NCBI GenBank assembly: GCA_963989385.1
Contig: OZ022506.1
Span: 66,413,434-66,477,433, forward strand
DNA length: 64,000 nucleotides
From: Ctena decussata
Lineage: Eukaryota > Mollusca > Bivalvia > Lucinida > Lucinidae
Direction of reading: 5' to 3'
Shown here: piece by piece, positions 31,698 to 43,499 of the stretch
How positions within the stretch are numbered: position 1 is the first letter of the stretch
Layout: every line of letters starts with the position of its first letter
Program-made: the position numbers and the translations under genes
The notes under the pieces: generated by a model
Seen by the model: only the letters and a program-made list of their open reading frames with translations
What the model was told of the DNA's origin: nothing
Database searches by the model: none

Positions 31698-32509
31698 TTA
31701 ACCCTCTAGTGCCCAAACATAGAATGCACTTTAAGAAAACATTTACAGTAAAGCCAGAGAAAAACTTGACATAAAGTGCAACTGATGTGCACTAGCCCAG
31801 AGAGAGGTGTGCACATGACTTTGAGTAAGCTCAGAGACACAAGTGCACTCGACTTTGCGACCCAAGTGCACTAGACAAATTTCCAACTCAGCAATCACCT
31901 GTGAATTCAATGTACACATTCATGTTCAGTATATTTGCTATAAACCTACTCCACAGTTTTTAGTTCAACATTGTAAGACACCATTTATTCTTGAGTTTCC
32001 TTTTTTACTTTCTTTTTATTTATCTATTTCATTCCCTCTTTTGATTTAACCAAACATATCAAATTTGATCTTTTTATGTCATTTGAAGTCTGTAATCACC
32101 ATCTATTTATTAAAGAATACCAATCATTTAAAAATAGTGGTAAAAGGTTGGGATAATTACATCAAATAGAACATTCTATCAAAGTAATTTAAAGGTGCGC
32201 AAACAATGATTTCTCTTTCAGGTAAGTATTTATCTAATTGTTACCTTATATATTGCAGAGCACCTCGTTTAGTAATGCTCATTTAAATATGTTTATTTTA
32301 GTATGTTTTGGAAGAGCTTGCTTAACGCTGCGTATTTAATTATTTATATTTCAATATATTTATTTACATAACGTTACACGATAATAAATTTGGCTAATTA
32401 TCTCTATCACTATTCCTGAAGTAATTACAGAAATTTGTGGACTTATATATATAAATTTTTATCATTACAACTCTATAATCACTGATTATCTATCTGACAA
32501 AACCATGAC

Positions 32510-32690
32510 ATTCCCTGTCCGCCAAGCGAAGACGCATTTCAGCCTGGGAATCCGTCCAGTCTGATCAGTCTCTATTTTGCTCATGCAGTCAGAGAAGATT
32601 CTGATCAGCCTCGATGGATGCTAAGGCCGATCTGAGTCTTTGCTGAGTCATTTTGTTGGATCTGTCGCGCAGCGGCTCGAATGAGATGGA
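32510..32690. mobile_element. Degenerate copy of the GCCGCGACACGAG MITE
   Basis: TCAGCCTGGGAATCCGTCCAG, TCTGATCAG, GATCTGAGTC and GTCGCGCAGCGGCTCGA correspond in order to the arms of the intact MITE at 33616-33839. Termini are lost. Confidence 0.5.
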
Positions 32691-32799
32691 TTTGAATAAG
32701 GCATCTGTCAATACAGGTATCCTTGGGCAAGAAGATTTCTTGTTTGTCTAAATGTTTGATTACTGTGTACTTAAAGGTCTGGATTCTGCTCTTCAAACC

Positions 32800-33470
32800 C
32801 ATAATGGAATCTTCTTCAATAAACGGGTAATAAGAATATCAAATGCATCTCTGAATCTCCTCATTATTCGAGTCATAAAATATTAAAGAGCTGAGACCGC
32901 TGCCAGCTTCAGGGTTCCCGGTGGTGTATATTCATGAATCAATCCAGTAAAACCTTAAACAAATGGAGATCAGAACCATATATTTTGAAAAAAAAGCATT
33001 AAAAGGAGAAAATGCAAATAAAATAAAATAGATAGAAAAATAGAATTGAACTGAAAAAGGAAATTTAGAAGAAAGAAATTTTGATATATATATATATTAA
33101 TATTTTCTTGTATATCACTTACAAATCGTACTTACTTTACTTTTTACCATTTTACATATTTCGCCATTATAATTTTCAATTTTAATATTATTAACTTTTT
33201 AATTCATTATTTTTTATTTTATTTTATTTTATTTATTTATGTATTTAGTAGTTGAAATATTCTGCAATTTAATAAATTTTGAATTTTCAAATAAAGAAAG
33301 ACAACGCAATTTGTAAAGATAAAATTTTTGTTTCAAGGCTCGCTGCACAAATCCCTAAGACTACAATTAGATTGTGAAACATATGTTTTGAAAATCATTG
33401 ATAATCAGTTTGAGGAAATAAGTTCAGTGATTAAAGCAAGGTATCTGTTATTGATTTCCCTCAACTAGTC
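32800..33470. repeat. Segmental duplication, copy B, second part
   Basis: Diverged copy of 29855-30790. It includes an ATATATATATAT run and AT-rich filler. It lies inside the piggyBac-like bounds while its first part lies outside, which a simple insertion does not explain. Confidence 0.5.
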
Positions 33471-33615
33471 CACATTAAGACATAAGGTATGAGAATGAAA
33501 AAATCTACTAAGACATCTTAATTCTTTGTATCACATGTAGTCACCGTGGAAAGGAAATATTCCTGTTGCATTATATGTCGTTATGGGTTGCTCTGACCAG
33601 GCTGTGGACACATTT

Positions 33616-33839
33616 GAGCCGCGACACGAGAAAACCAACAATGTGGTTGTGCGTCCAGCGCAGACTCAGATCAGCCTGGGCATCCACCCAGTCTGATCAG
33701 AGTCTTCGTTTAGCGTTTAATGGGTAGCTAAGGGTCTAAGCTACCTTCATGTGGACAGCGAAGACTCTGCTCAGACTGGGCGGATCTGAGTCTGCGCTGG
33801 CCGCATAACCACATTGTGGGTTTTCTCGTGTCGCGGCTT
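33616..33839. mobile_element. MITE with long TIRs and ATTT target duplication
   Basis: AGCCGCGACACGAGAAAACC (33617-33636) and its exact complement at 33819-33838 are the outer 20 bp of arms of about 90 bp. ATTT lies immediately outside both ends (33612-33615, 33840-33843), a likely target-site duplication. The inner arms carry CCAGCGCAGACTCAGATC-type sequence. Family superclass not certain. Confidence 0.8.
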
Positions 33840-34696
33840 ATTTCTAGTTTCTTAATGAATTGACCCCACTTGAGAAATGAGTAAAAATTGAAAATTGCAG
33901 AGTTGCTATTCCTGAAAGTGTACCCATGAGCTTTAATACTGTATACCGTATTGCGTGAAAGTTTAACGTTTACACATATCTCTTATGCAAAATCCATATG
34001 AGCACCAATTCAAACTGTATTCAAGGCCGTCGCGGCTGATCCGGACCGGCCATGGACCACTGTTTTGACAAGCATAATATGAATCTTACTCCCCTCCCCA
34101 AACCCTCTTTTTTCCATGTGTGTTCTCTTTCCCTCATTTTTTTTTAAATCTTAACTACGAGTGTTCGGAAAACACCAACCCTTTTCATAATAGTCGATGA
34201 AATCTTGTTATCAGCCGGAGTCAACTATTGATAAGCCTGAGGGTGTGAAGCGAAGTGTCGGCACACTTCATATACAAACATTGCGATCGTGAAACAGATA
34301 CCTGTTTGATCGAATTAACTTACTAAAGAGTTTGCTTGATGAGAGAATTTAGAGACACTTCAACTATTTGCAGGGGTAGACATAAATGTTTTGCTGTGCT
34401 TCAGATAAGAGTGTGGTAATTTACAGATAATTTATCACATTTCTCCATAGAAAAGTAAGTTGTAAGCCCTCATTAGAATCGATTCACCGAGACGATTCTA
34501 ATAAGGGGTTGCAGTCTGGAACTATGTATTTGTGATGCTTTTTCGAAATTTTGCAAAAGTAAATTGTCCTCTGCCTTTTAGGTGCTTAGAGGGTTTATAA
34601 ACTAAAGGAGGGTTTCCATCCAGCCACTAGCTTTGGGAAGTCAAATTGAAAACAGGGCCTGAATTTGTGTTGAGGTCCAAGGTTGCTGAGATATAC

Positions 34697-34915
34697 ATGT
34701 AGCATATATGCTACATTGGGCATTAATTTTTTTAAAGTAGCTTTTTTCAGGGTGAATTACTCAAGTGTTGACAATAATTACGGGGCACCTTTTTGGATGA
34801 AAAAAGGGTGTATGAAAAAGATTCTATTGGCATATATGTATCAGGGATATCTGAAAAAGTAAAGTCAATATCACAATTTTTTATTTTATTGCCCGATGTA
34901 TCATATATGATACAT
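34697..34915. promoter_or_regulatory. Paired 20-bp perfect palindromes near piggyBac-like right end
   Basis: ATGTAGCATATATGCTACAT (34697-34716) and ATGTATCATATATGATACAT (34896-34915) are both perfect and differ only by a matched change on each arm. TATGATACACCGGGC recurs at the very end (35086-35100), and GCCCGATGTATCATA overlaps the second palindrome. Subterminal motifs of this type are usual transposase-binding candidates; that role is inferred. Confidence 0.6.
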
Positions 34916-35114
34916 TTTGTGTTTTCGAACTTATGCGACTTTCGGCGGCTGATAAACGCACTTCAGACATATCATTACAACTGGAATGATTTAATCTTAT
35001 TCCTGATATCTTAACTGATGTTCTAGCAGTATAACATAACATACAAGTCAATATCCTGGTCACGGCAACAGAGTTATGCAGCAGATATGATACACCGGGC
35101 ACTAGAGGGTTAAG

Positions 35115-35690
35115 TTTCCCTACGGCCTCAGAGTCCTCACATTCCAGTTTCCTATTGTTCTCCCTCCCTCTTATTTTCTAGACCTTTGTCACACCAGTCG
35201 CATACTTATCACCTACGTCCTTGTATAGCCGTATTTTGACTTACAACACTTTTACACAAGGTTCATTTGTCATTTTGGTTCCTTCGTTTAGAGCAAACAG
35301 TTGTAACTTAAGTTACAACCCTTTTACACAAAGTTCATCATCTGATATTTCTATCATTCTGGCGCAAAACAATTGTACGAGTACTTTAAATATTTCCAAT
35401 AACTATTTCTGTAACAAAATTATTTTATTTTTTTGTAATCACCAAACGATTTTAAATTATCCACTTCATAATTTATGTGTAATTGGTAAAATGGTTATAT
35501 ATTTCTATTGGTACAAACTGCTTTCTGCTTCTCCTGAATTTTTTTTTTTAAATTGTGTTACGACCCTTCTGCGCCGAGCTCTCGATCGAGTAAATACCTT
35601 TAAAATCTTTGTCATTTCTTCTTCTTAGTATAGAAACATATTAAAAAATAAGAGTTCATGGAAATCGTTGAATATTTTGGCCGAAGAAAA
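35115..35690. other. Unassigned sequence
   Basis: No repeat or gene recognised. A 135-codon plus frame (35221-35628) is T-rich, contains a short internal duplication (TACAACACTTTTACACAAGG and TACAACCCTTTTACACAAAG), and shows no domain. Confidence 0.45.
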
Positions 35691-35699
35691 TGGTATATA

Positions 35700-36770
35700 T
35701 AGCCATCTGAATCAAAACATGAAGATTGGTAAGTACAAGAGGTCATATATTTTGTAACGTTGACCAAGGTTACTCATATTTAGATAAAGTCAAACATCTC
35801 CTCAAAAGCCGATAGGCCAGTTGGTACAATATTTCATACACAGGCTCCAGGGATTCGGGAAAAAGAACACTGTTTAAAATAGTTTGGTTCACAAGACCAA
35901 AATTGCCGTCATGCCCATGTGTGGTAAAATCTTTTTTTAAAGTTTTGTTCTCTAGAACAATTCAACCGAAGGCCTTAAAACTTAGGATGCAGCACTGTGT
36001 ACTCACAGACTACCAAGATTGTTTTCAAATGATGACCTTGGATTGACCCTTTTTTAAGACAATGTCAAATTTGCTTCAGGTGCTTTTATATTAAAATGCT
36101 TGAGCATAATTGTTCATGAGACTTGTAGAAGTCTTTGTTGCAAAATGTGATATATATAATTGACCATGTGTGCATGAGTGCATGAACTTAACTGAGCAGA
36201 AGTTTGACCTGTGTCTTTCATACTTTGACATTTCAAACAACGCGTCAAAAGCCACTAGGCTAATTGTATGTAACCATATTTCATATGGAGGCTGTAAAAG
36301 TTGAGAGAACAAAAACATGTTCATGTGGTCCAGCCCACTTGAATAACATGAATGTTATGCCAAAACAGGTAGAAACATTTGAAAATCTTTTTCTCCAGAA
36401 CCAGTTTAACAACTGCCTAGGCAATTGGTGTGTAGCATTTGATACTTAAGTATTACGAAGATTGTTCAAATGAAGACCTTGGGTTGACCTTGATGTTTAT
36501 GGAGGGATCAAATTTGGTTTCTTGTCCTTTTATATAGGAAAATGCTAGAACATAAGAGTTGGAAATTAACCATTAAAATCCTCTGCACTGGAACTAAGAG
36601 ATTGATGGCATTGAAACCGTGTATATAGCATTAGGCAATGAAGTTCTGTTAAATATATTCAAAATGGTGAAGATCTTTATTCACAGCAAGGTCAAATTTG
36701 ATTCCTGGAGAGTTTATATGAGAAAATGCTATATCATATTTTTTATTATATCCAATTAACTAAGAGAGTG
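35700..36770 (+). repeat. Array of the 440-bp family, diverged, plus orientation
   Basis: Contains GATGACCTTGGATTGACC near 36030, GAAGACCTTGGGTTGACCTTGATG near 36473 and GGTCCAGCCCACTTGAATAACATG near 36328, the same family as 4915-6195 but more eroded. Confidence 0.65.
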
Positions 36771-36779
36771 CTTTAAGAT

Positions 36780-37195
36780 TTCTGGGTACCAAGTTCCTCA
36801 GCAATTATGTCTTTGCTTGGGGTTTAAGCCTGTGTAAGATGATTTTCAGCATAACTGCTCGAATGACTGATGAGGCTGATGGGTTTGTAGTTCTGGCATA
36901 ACTGCAAGTTTCCCTTTTTCTGCATGTCTTATAATACAGAGTTATTGCTCCTGTTACCAATACTTACTGTTCCTACACTCTGTGTTTACTCCCTAACTCT
37001 GTTACCGTAACAAACAATTTAACAAAACTTTATAATAATGTGTATCTCATTGAAGCAATATGTCGAGAACAAGGACGACAACTCGATGGTACCTACTTAA
37101 TAAATTATCTACCCTTGAATAAACTTATCATTCACCCTATAATTTTTTGTTTTTGTTTTGTTTTGTCATGGAATTAATTTACACAAAACGTCACT
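36780..37195. other. Unassigned sequence
   Basis: No gene or family recognised. It holds a TTTTTTGTTTTTGTTTTG run near 37144. Confidence 0.45.
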
Positions 37196-37199
37196 CCTT

Positions 37200-39110
37200 C
37201 ACCAGGGTACCCATTCCACTATTGCACACCTTCGGGGTCGCATGAAAGTGGTCAAAGTACCCAAACCAGAAGTCCGAACTCGTAAGTCGCTTAAACATAG
37301 ATAATTCCGGAATATATTAGATACACAGACATGGACCCCAAAACAGAGGTGTGATCAAGTACCCGCGGGTAGTAAGCATAACCTGCCTATTATAGTACAC
37401 CTGCCGTATTATCTTTGTGGAATAAAAGTCAGTGAAAATGAAAGTCCGGTATTTGAAAGCTTAACTGTTCGGCTGAGACCAGCAGATCGGAAATTAGTTT
37501 AGAAACGGCCACATTGTAGGGATCAACAAGGTCTTGGTGGCTTCCATAATTCTTTTTAACTGTCGACACAAGCTTTAATTTATGATCCCTGCTTCAACAG
37601 TTTATGAGTGAGTAGCTTCCCTCCTTCAACAAAGTCTTGATATTTAAAACAGGTCCTAGCATAGCGGACTAGCTGAGAAACATAAACTCCATATGCAGGT
37701 GCCGAAGGGATATTCCTACTCAAAAATGGAAACTTAACTATGGGAAAATTGAAGTCGTCTCTCTTGTCATAAAGCCAAGTAACACGCTTTACATTGTCAA
37801 TATAGAGTTAACAATCTCAGTATGAGGCAGATGAACTGTACTCTGTGGTATCTTTAATTTCAAGTTCACATGGATAGATGAGGCCAATAAACTCCGAATT
37901 CTTTGGATTATTCAGAAACAAAACATCATGTATGTACCTGTAGGTGAAGTTGAATTTCTGTACAAGGTGTTTATTACCTTCTTTTAAGAGCCCTTGTATA
38001 AGTATAAAATCTGCCTCATACCCTTAAAGAAACAAGTCGGCAAGTAAGGGGACGCAGTTAGTGCCCAGTGGAATGCCAACTGTCTGTTGAAAAAATCTGT
38101 CCGCTAAACCCCACGTAAATATTGTCGATAAGAAATTCCAGTATTTTATTGACATCATCTTCAGAATGTTTTGTATGACCATCAGAGTGGTCCTTAACGA
38201 AATATGTGTTCAGATTCCTAAAAAGAATGTATTTGTACCGACGATGTCCGTTTTCGTAAAAGAAACGATTGTTAACAATTTCTTTCAATTTAGGTTTTAA
38301 TTTATCATGTGGCATTGTCGTATAAAGCGTAGAGAAATCGAAGACTTTTATGCTATCTACTTCAAAAAGTGCTTGGGCTTTTAAACTTTCCAAAAGTTCT
38401 TTAGAATTGTTTAGGATCCCTATCTGATTTACGCCACTTCTTGCGTAAGATAGATCACAATATTTCTGAAAACCATCTCTAACTGCCGTAAGGATTCTTG
38501 TAAGAATCTGAGAGAGAGACTTGGTCGAGCACTTAGCCGAACCCGCAATATATTGTTGCTTATATGGATCTTAATGTAACCTAGGGATACTATACACTTT
38601 TAGAAGATCAAGATCTTCCTGTCCTGTGGAAATCTCAAAGGAAAGTACAACCGTCTTGTGGTTTCTTAGAATTTCCTCTTCGGACAACGAAGTGCATGGA
38701 TATGTAGGGTTTCCTTTCGAAGTGCCTAAACCAAGCTCCTCTCTCAAGCAGTTGATGTAGTGTGTCTTGCAAACAAACACAATATTGGTGTTTTGTCTGC
38801 TGGAACTACGACATATTTATTCTGGAGATCAGTTAGCTCAGCAGCGACGTCAGGAAGGTCTAAGACCGATTTACATCGGGTAGACATGGTCGCGCTTAAG
38901 ATAGAAATGCGCCTATTAACCAAAGACGCTATCGATTTGACCCATTCAGATAGTGTGTCAACTTCAACTTCCTCCTGCTTAGCCCAGCGTCTGGCATAGT
39001 ATTCAACAGATTTCATAATTAATGTTGAATTCTGTTTCCAACTGAAAGACATAGGCTCCCTATATATTTAGGGCCTTTGGAGAGTAACACCCTTAAGTTG
39101 TTATTCGCAT
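37200..39110 (-). pseudogene. Penelope-like element reverse transcriptase, inactivated
   Basis: Read leftwards from about 39110: NLRVLLSKGPKY-type start, YYARRWAKQ, then KYVVVPADKT (about 38810), then SIPRLH (about 38584), then YARSGVNQIGILNNSKELLE, then FDFSTLYTTMPHDKL (about 38330), then FVKDHSDGHTKHSEDDVNK, then YRYIHDVLFLNN (about 37935), then LVRYAR near 37670. The order of motifs matches Penelope-type RT proteins common in molluscs. It is dead: at least three frame breaks (about 38760, 38580 and 38060) and the first catalytic Asp of the usual YIDD is His (codon 37928-37930). The 3' flank to 37200 is repeated at 6640-7010. No GIY-YIG domain was seen. It could be the kind of machinery that mobilises hammerhead retrozymes, but that link is inferred. 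Confidence 0.8.
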
Positions 39111-39114
39111 CAAT

Positions 39115-39840
39115 CGGTTTCACCGATTGTCTTGTTCATTACTATATGTATGTACATAATGTTGATTCATCAATATAATTGTTTATAAATGATTGATAAG
39201 TTTTAATGCTTTTGAGTAGTGATCCATTCAGAAGATTGACAGTAATCATCTTTTCTTGTACGTAGGATAGCTTTACAATTTGAAAAATCTGTAATACATT
39301 ATAAAATAACGCGATTTTGATGGCCCAGGAAATCTGTACTAATGCTGAATGTTGGGGCGGTATTGTGCGCTTTATGAAACCGGCAGAGCAGTAGATATGC
39401 ACACATAAACATTCACCTTCATTTATACTTAGAGTTTATCAAATACGGTAGATAAAATCCAATACGCACCTATGTATTTGCATTCGTTCTGCTTGTCTCT
39501 CTTTTTACTGCAACTGGAAACCTGCTTAAAGGGCCGTTGACAGCTTCTGCAAAAAGCGAAATGCGGTTGTGCCGGCTGGGGTGAGAAGTGCTCGCAAAAT
39601 TTCAATATGCAAATACGCAGATGCGTACTGAAATTGCATATATCTGGCGAATACAAACCGCTGTATTTGCGTACAGGCAACTACACCGTTGCTCTGCAAT
39701 GCTCTAACCGTTGTTCTGGGCATTTTTATGGCTGATCCGAATTTTCACATTTTACTATGAGAAAATCTATTGAAACTGTGCATGGCAAGATCACGCAGCA
39801 CAGTCCGGTTAGACAAAAGTACTTATGTACCTCTCAGATT
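39115..39840. other. Unassigned sequence
   Basis: No gene recognised. ATTTGCGTAC/GATGCGTACTGAAATTGCATAT words near 39600-39680 repeat as imperfect inverted copies (GCAAATACGCAG, CTGTATTTGCG). Confidence 0.4.
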
Positions 39841-39844
39841 TAAG

Positions 39845-39940
39845 ATATGTATACTTTCACGCACGGTTGTCGACTATTGCACTAAAAGGCATGGGTTCGA
39901 ATCCGGTTGTGGCTAAAACCTCTCTCTCTTTCTCTCTCGA

Positions 39941-39984
<44 letters not shown>

Positions 39985-40090
39985 AACCCAGCAAAAAATG
40001 GGTATAAGGCTGTTTTCGAATTAGGGAAGGATAAAGGTAGCGAAAGGAGTGGGTTTGGCTTCGGCTCTTTCATGCTGCGCCAGATGAAAA
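39845..40090 (+). repeat. SINE relic with B box, followed by a TC microsatellite
   Basis: CATGGGTTCGAATCCGGTTG is a good polymerase III B box, but no tRNA fold is complete. It runs into a TC-rich tract of about 60 bases (39920-39980). Frames across the tract encode Ser/Leu or Arg/Glu repeats and are not genes. Confidence 0.6.
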
Positions 40091-40164
40091 ATTGAAAGGT
40101 TCCATAGTTAGATCAAGATCACAGTATATTAGTAAGGCAGAAATCCCAACTAAGTATGGCTGTG

Positions 40165-41660
40165 GACTAGACAAATATAATTACAAATTAAAAGCTTCGT
40201 GGAAGAAAGAGAAAAGGTTGATGGAACAGTCATATCAGTAAAATCAGAAATATTAAAACAAACAAAAGCAGAACTGTTTCACAAAACGTCTTTATACAAA
40301 TGGAGATTACACTAGAAATAATATTGATTTCGTAGAATATAGAGGGCAAAATACTATGAACAAAGTTAACAGTTGACCCGGCAGATAAATGAAAAAGATT
40401 AGACTTTTAGATCTTTCCCTGTGAGAACTGCTTAAATTTGTGACCCCTAAAATTTGATTTTATAGGGCTTATCACAGCCTTTCTCGCAACACAAACTCAA
40501 GCCAAGAAAAACACTAGAGAGACAGTTAGTATTTTATCGGTTTTATAGCTGCAATAAGCTTGTTCTTTTCTGTCATTTAGGTGAGTATACACTGGTAGTC
40601 TAGACCTTTATGAACTTTGAGAGCTTACAAAAACATCCAGGGCGGCGGATAAACCATGAATTATTGGCGGTAATTGGGGAAAGATGTAAGTCTGTTAAGG
40701 AAATCTCATAAACATTCTATTCAGTTAAAAATAAAAAGATTTCAGATTTAAGTGGATTTCCGGTTGCATTTTTCAACGTAGTATGGAAGCAATTAAGACA
40801 TTTTGTTTGTAGAGTATTCAATTTTGACTAAGTCAATGGTGAACTTTTGATTACACCAACAACTGAATTCCAGACATCCAAAAAGATAATGAACAAAAAC
40901 ATTTTTTGAAAAATTGCCGGCCGCTGATCTTATTAGACACTATATGTATTGATAAATTAGCATCAGAGTTTATTGCATACTTAAATCTGTTGAAGAACCT
41001 ATTATAAAGAAGGGCCAAACTCCATTTATTAAGGGAAGAACTATGATGTAAAATGTTCGTACTATAAATAGTATTACACAGTAGACAGATGAGTATGATA
41101 TTCTAGGTCTAGTGCTGCTGATCGATTAGGATACGCATTCGATTCGGTCTAATGTTTTTTTTACATAAGGCACTTACGCATTTAAACTTTAAAGAATCAG
41201 TAAGACGATAGATCAGTGAAGTTTATAAAGATATTTCATCCGAAGTGATACACTCAGGTCACTTGTCATCCTTTTTCTGATTGGTCGCGGATATTAACAA
41301 GGAGATCCCGTATCTCTTTACTTCTCTATTTATGCGCAGACGTATTAGCTATGGAAATTAGGACATAATTAAATTAAAGGAAATAAGGAAAATGGTGTGG
41401 AAATTAGGACATAATTAAATTAAAGGAAATAAGGAAAATGGTGTGGAAGGTAAAATATCTCAATAATTTTGGATGAAACAGAAAAAGGACTTAATATAAT
41501 ACTTGAAGAACTTAAAAGGTACACTAAATTATCAGTTCTTAATATAAACGTCGGCAAAACTCAGCATGTTGGATTGGTTAACAAAACACATTCAAACTCT
41601 TTTAGAAACTAGCATGGTAAACTGAAACCTTCTTGGAATCTTCTTCTGCACATATCTTGA
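40165..41660 (+). pseudogene. L1-like LINE reverse transcriptase, heavily decayed
   Basis: Successive fragments in shifting frames: ASWKKEKRLMEQSYQ near 40195, LYTNGDYTRNNIDF near 40292, ISDLSGFPVAFFNVVWKQL near 40740, EEPIIKKGQTPFIKGRT near 40993, TDEYDILGLVLLID near 41087, LNFKESVRR near 41187, IGRGY then QGDPVS near 41281-41312, and LNINVGKTQHVG near 41539. The order and the F/L-ID, QGDP and N-x-x-KTQ motifs are those of L1/Tx1-like RT domains. There are many stops and frameshifts; a 46-bp local duplication sits in place of the region before the FADD motif, which is missing. The 3' side is cut by the element starting at about 41661. Confidence 0.7.
41352..41443. repeat. Perfect 46-bp tandem duplication
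   Basis: The unit starting TGGAAATTAGGACATAATTA occurs twice back to back (41352-41397, 41398-41443) without mismatch, inside the decayed LINE. It must be recent relative to the LINE itself. Confidence 0.85.
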
Positions 41661-43040
41661 AACAAGAGGCCCACGGGCAAAACAGCTCACCAGATGTCTA
41701 GCTCACAATTGCTATCACATTTGTACAGACCCAAAATTGCTCCCACATTTGTACACTCGGGCTAATACAAATATACAAGTACAAAATCTCAGTCTAACAG
41801 TCTGCTTAGTTGATAACAATATATATAATTATTTTCTCACATTTTGATTGCCATGGCAACAAAATATGATGTTTTCAAAGAACTTTTGGAATTTTTGCCT
41901 TTTGGTTGCCAGGGTAACCGATCAAAATAAGCACTGTGCAGAAAAACATAGGGCTGATTGTAGACCACTGAAGGAATTTTCTGAAAATGTAAGGTCGGAA
42001 TATCTGCAATGACTTAGCAATGAATGTCATTTTTTCCATAAAAAAATTCATACCAGCCATGTTCTTTGAACAATGACAATGGGAGACATTAAATCTGTAA
42101 AGGCTAAAGTCTCTGTGTCATACAGCATATGGTTTCTGAGGAGATGATTTAAGGTATTTTTCCACTTTTTACATTTTGATTTCCATGGCAACAAATAAAA
42201 ATGAGCTTGTGCATAAAATCATAACGCTGATAGAAGACTAGACTGATATTCAGTCTCCTGTTCAGCAATATGGCTCTCTGATCCCGTTTTAAGTGCAGCT
42301 GAAAAAGATGTTTAAAGTAGGAGACTTGTATAAGTCTGAAAGAAGACTATTCAAGGAACATAAATATTAAAGTTTTTCAAAATAACCGAAATAGCTTGGC
42401 AGTAGATGCCATTTTCCATCTTTCCCCATTTTAAGTTTATGGAAACTCTAGGTTACCATAGCAATCAAACTGAACAGCATATTTTCATTAAAAATCTGTA
42501 AAGACTTATATGATGAATACTTCAATAATGTCTAAGTGTCTTAGAGCTTATGGTTTCTGAGAAGATAATTTTAAGTATGTTTTTCCATATTTTACATTTT
42601 GGTCCCCATGGCAACCAAACAAAAACCATATGGCTGATAGAAGAGTACTTAAGGAACGTTTCTGAAAACGTTTTGTCTACATATCTGCAATGGCTTAGAA
42701 GTAAATGCCATTTTTTTGAAGAAAAAAAAAATCGCCATTTTAAAGTCATTGAAATTCTGGATTGCCATAACAAACAAACTAAATAGCCGATTTTCATGAA
42801 CAAAAAAACACACACACAAAAAAACACACACACAAAAAAAAAACAACAACAAAAAACAAAAAACAAACAAAACAAAACAAAAAAAACACACAAAAAAATC
42901 CATTCCCCCAGCCCAAGAATACTACAAATGAAATCTAAGCCTAATCAGAGCTTCAGAGGAAATAATTTTCTAAGTATTAAGATTTCCATGGCAAACAATA
43001 AAAAGAGTGATCCTAAAAACATATTTCTGATAGAAGATTT
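41661..43040 (+). repeat. HINE-like element with diverged 330-420-bp tandem units
   Basis: Left end: GCCC-AC-GGGC (41669-41678) before AGCTCACC. Units are anchored by TTTTGATTGCCATGGCAACA near 41843, TTTTGATTTCCATGGCAACA near 42175 and TTTTGGTCCCCATGGCAACC near 42597. CTTAGCAATGAATGTCATTTT-type phrases repeat after each. A CA/A-rich simple tract (42796-42900) interrupts the last unit. Frames in the tract are not genes. Confidence 0.7.
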
Positions 43041-43045
43041 CTCAA

Positions 43046-43340
43046 AACGACGTTCCTCAAGTGGCTCGGCGGTACGCAACCGTTATTGTTGTTGCAATTC
43101 TCGTAACGACGTTTCCAAAGTGGCTCAGCGGTACGCAACCGTTATTTTTGTGACTTCTCGTAACGACGTTCCTCAAGTCGCTTGGCGGTATGCAATCGTT
43201 ATTGTTGTTGTTGAAATTTTCGTAACGACTTTCCCAAAGCGGCTCAGCGGTACGCAACCGTTATTGTTGTTGTTGCAATTCTCCTAACGACGTTTCCAAA
43301 GCGACTAAGCAGTGGTACGTAACCGTTTCTTCTTCAGTTC
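43046..43340 (+). repeat. Five-unit 57-62-bp tandem array of a SINE-like module
   Basis: Units start with AACGAC at 43046, 43105, 43162, 43224 and 43286. Each reads AACGACGTTCC, CAAG, GGCTCAGCGGTACGCAACCG and TTATTGTTGTTG. The CAGCGGTACGyAACC box also occurs singly at 13868-13905. Confidence 0.8.
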
Positions 43341-43499
43341 TGTTAATATATTTAAGATTTTTCTAGGCGCAGTCGAGGATAAGATAAGATTTTTTTCTGA
43401 TTATTTTGCCTCTCGAACCTCGAAAATCAGTGTTCATGCGTTGTCATAGTGCAAAAGGTCCGAGAGATCGATATTCACTTTTAGAATGTGTTGAAATTA

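Larger units (their letters stand above)
31702..35109. mobile_element. piggyBac-like TIR-bounded segment, non-autonomous
   Basis: TTAA (31698-31701) plus CCCTCTAGTGCCC (31702-31714) and GGGCACTAGAGGG (35097-35109) plus TTAA (35110-35113) give perfect 13-bp TIRs with the TTAA duplication and CCCT/AGGG termini diagnostic of the piggyBac superfamily. No transposase frame is present in 3.4 kb. The interior contains a 224-bp MITE, a degenerate copy of it, part of a segmental duplication, a 10-bp hairpin (ATTAGAATCG/CGATTCTAAT, 34472-34502) and subterminal palindromes near the right end. The interior is therefore mosaic. Confidence 0.75.

Noticed and set aside
36860..36885. ACTGATGAGGCTGATGG as another hammerhead core
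   Set aside because: It has CTGATGA but no stem II followed by GAAA and no cleavage triplet with stem I pairing.
39845..39910. Possible tRNA gene around GGGTTCGAATCC
   Set aside because: The B box is good, but acceptor and anticodon arms cannot be folded; it is treated as a SINE relic.
42796..43287. 163-codon plus frame rich in Lys, Thr and Gln
   Set aside because: It crosses a CA/A-rich simple tract and the 60-bp tandem array.
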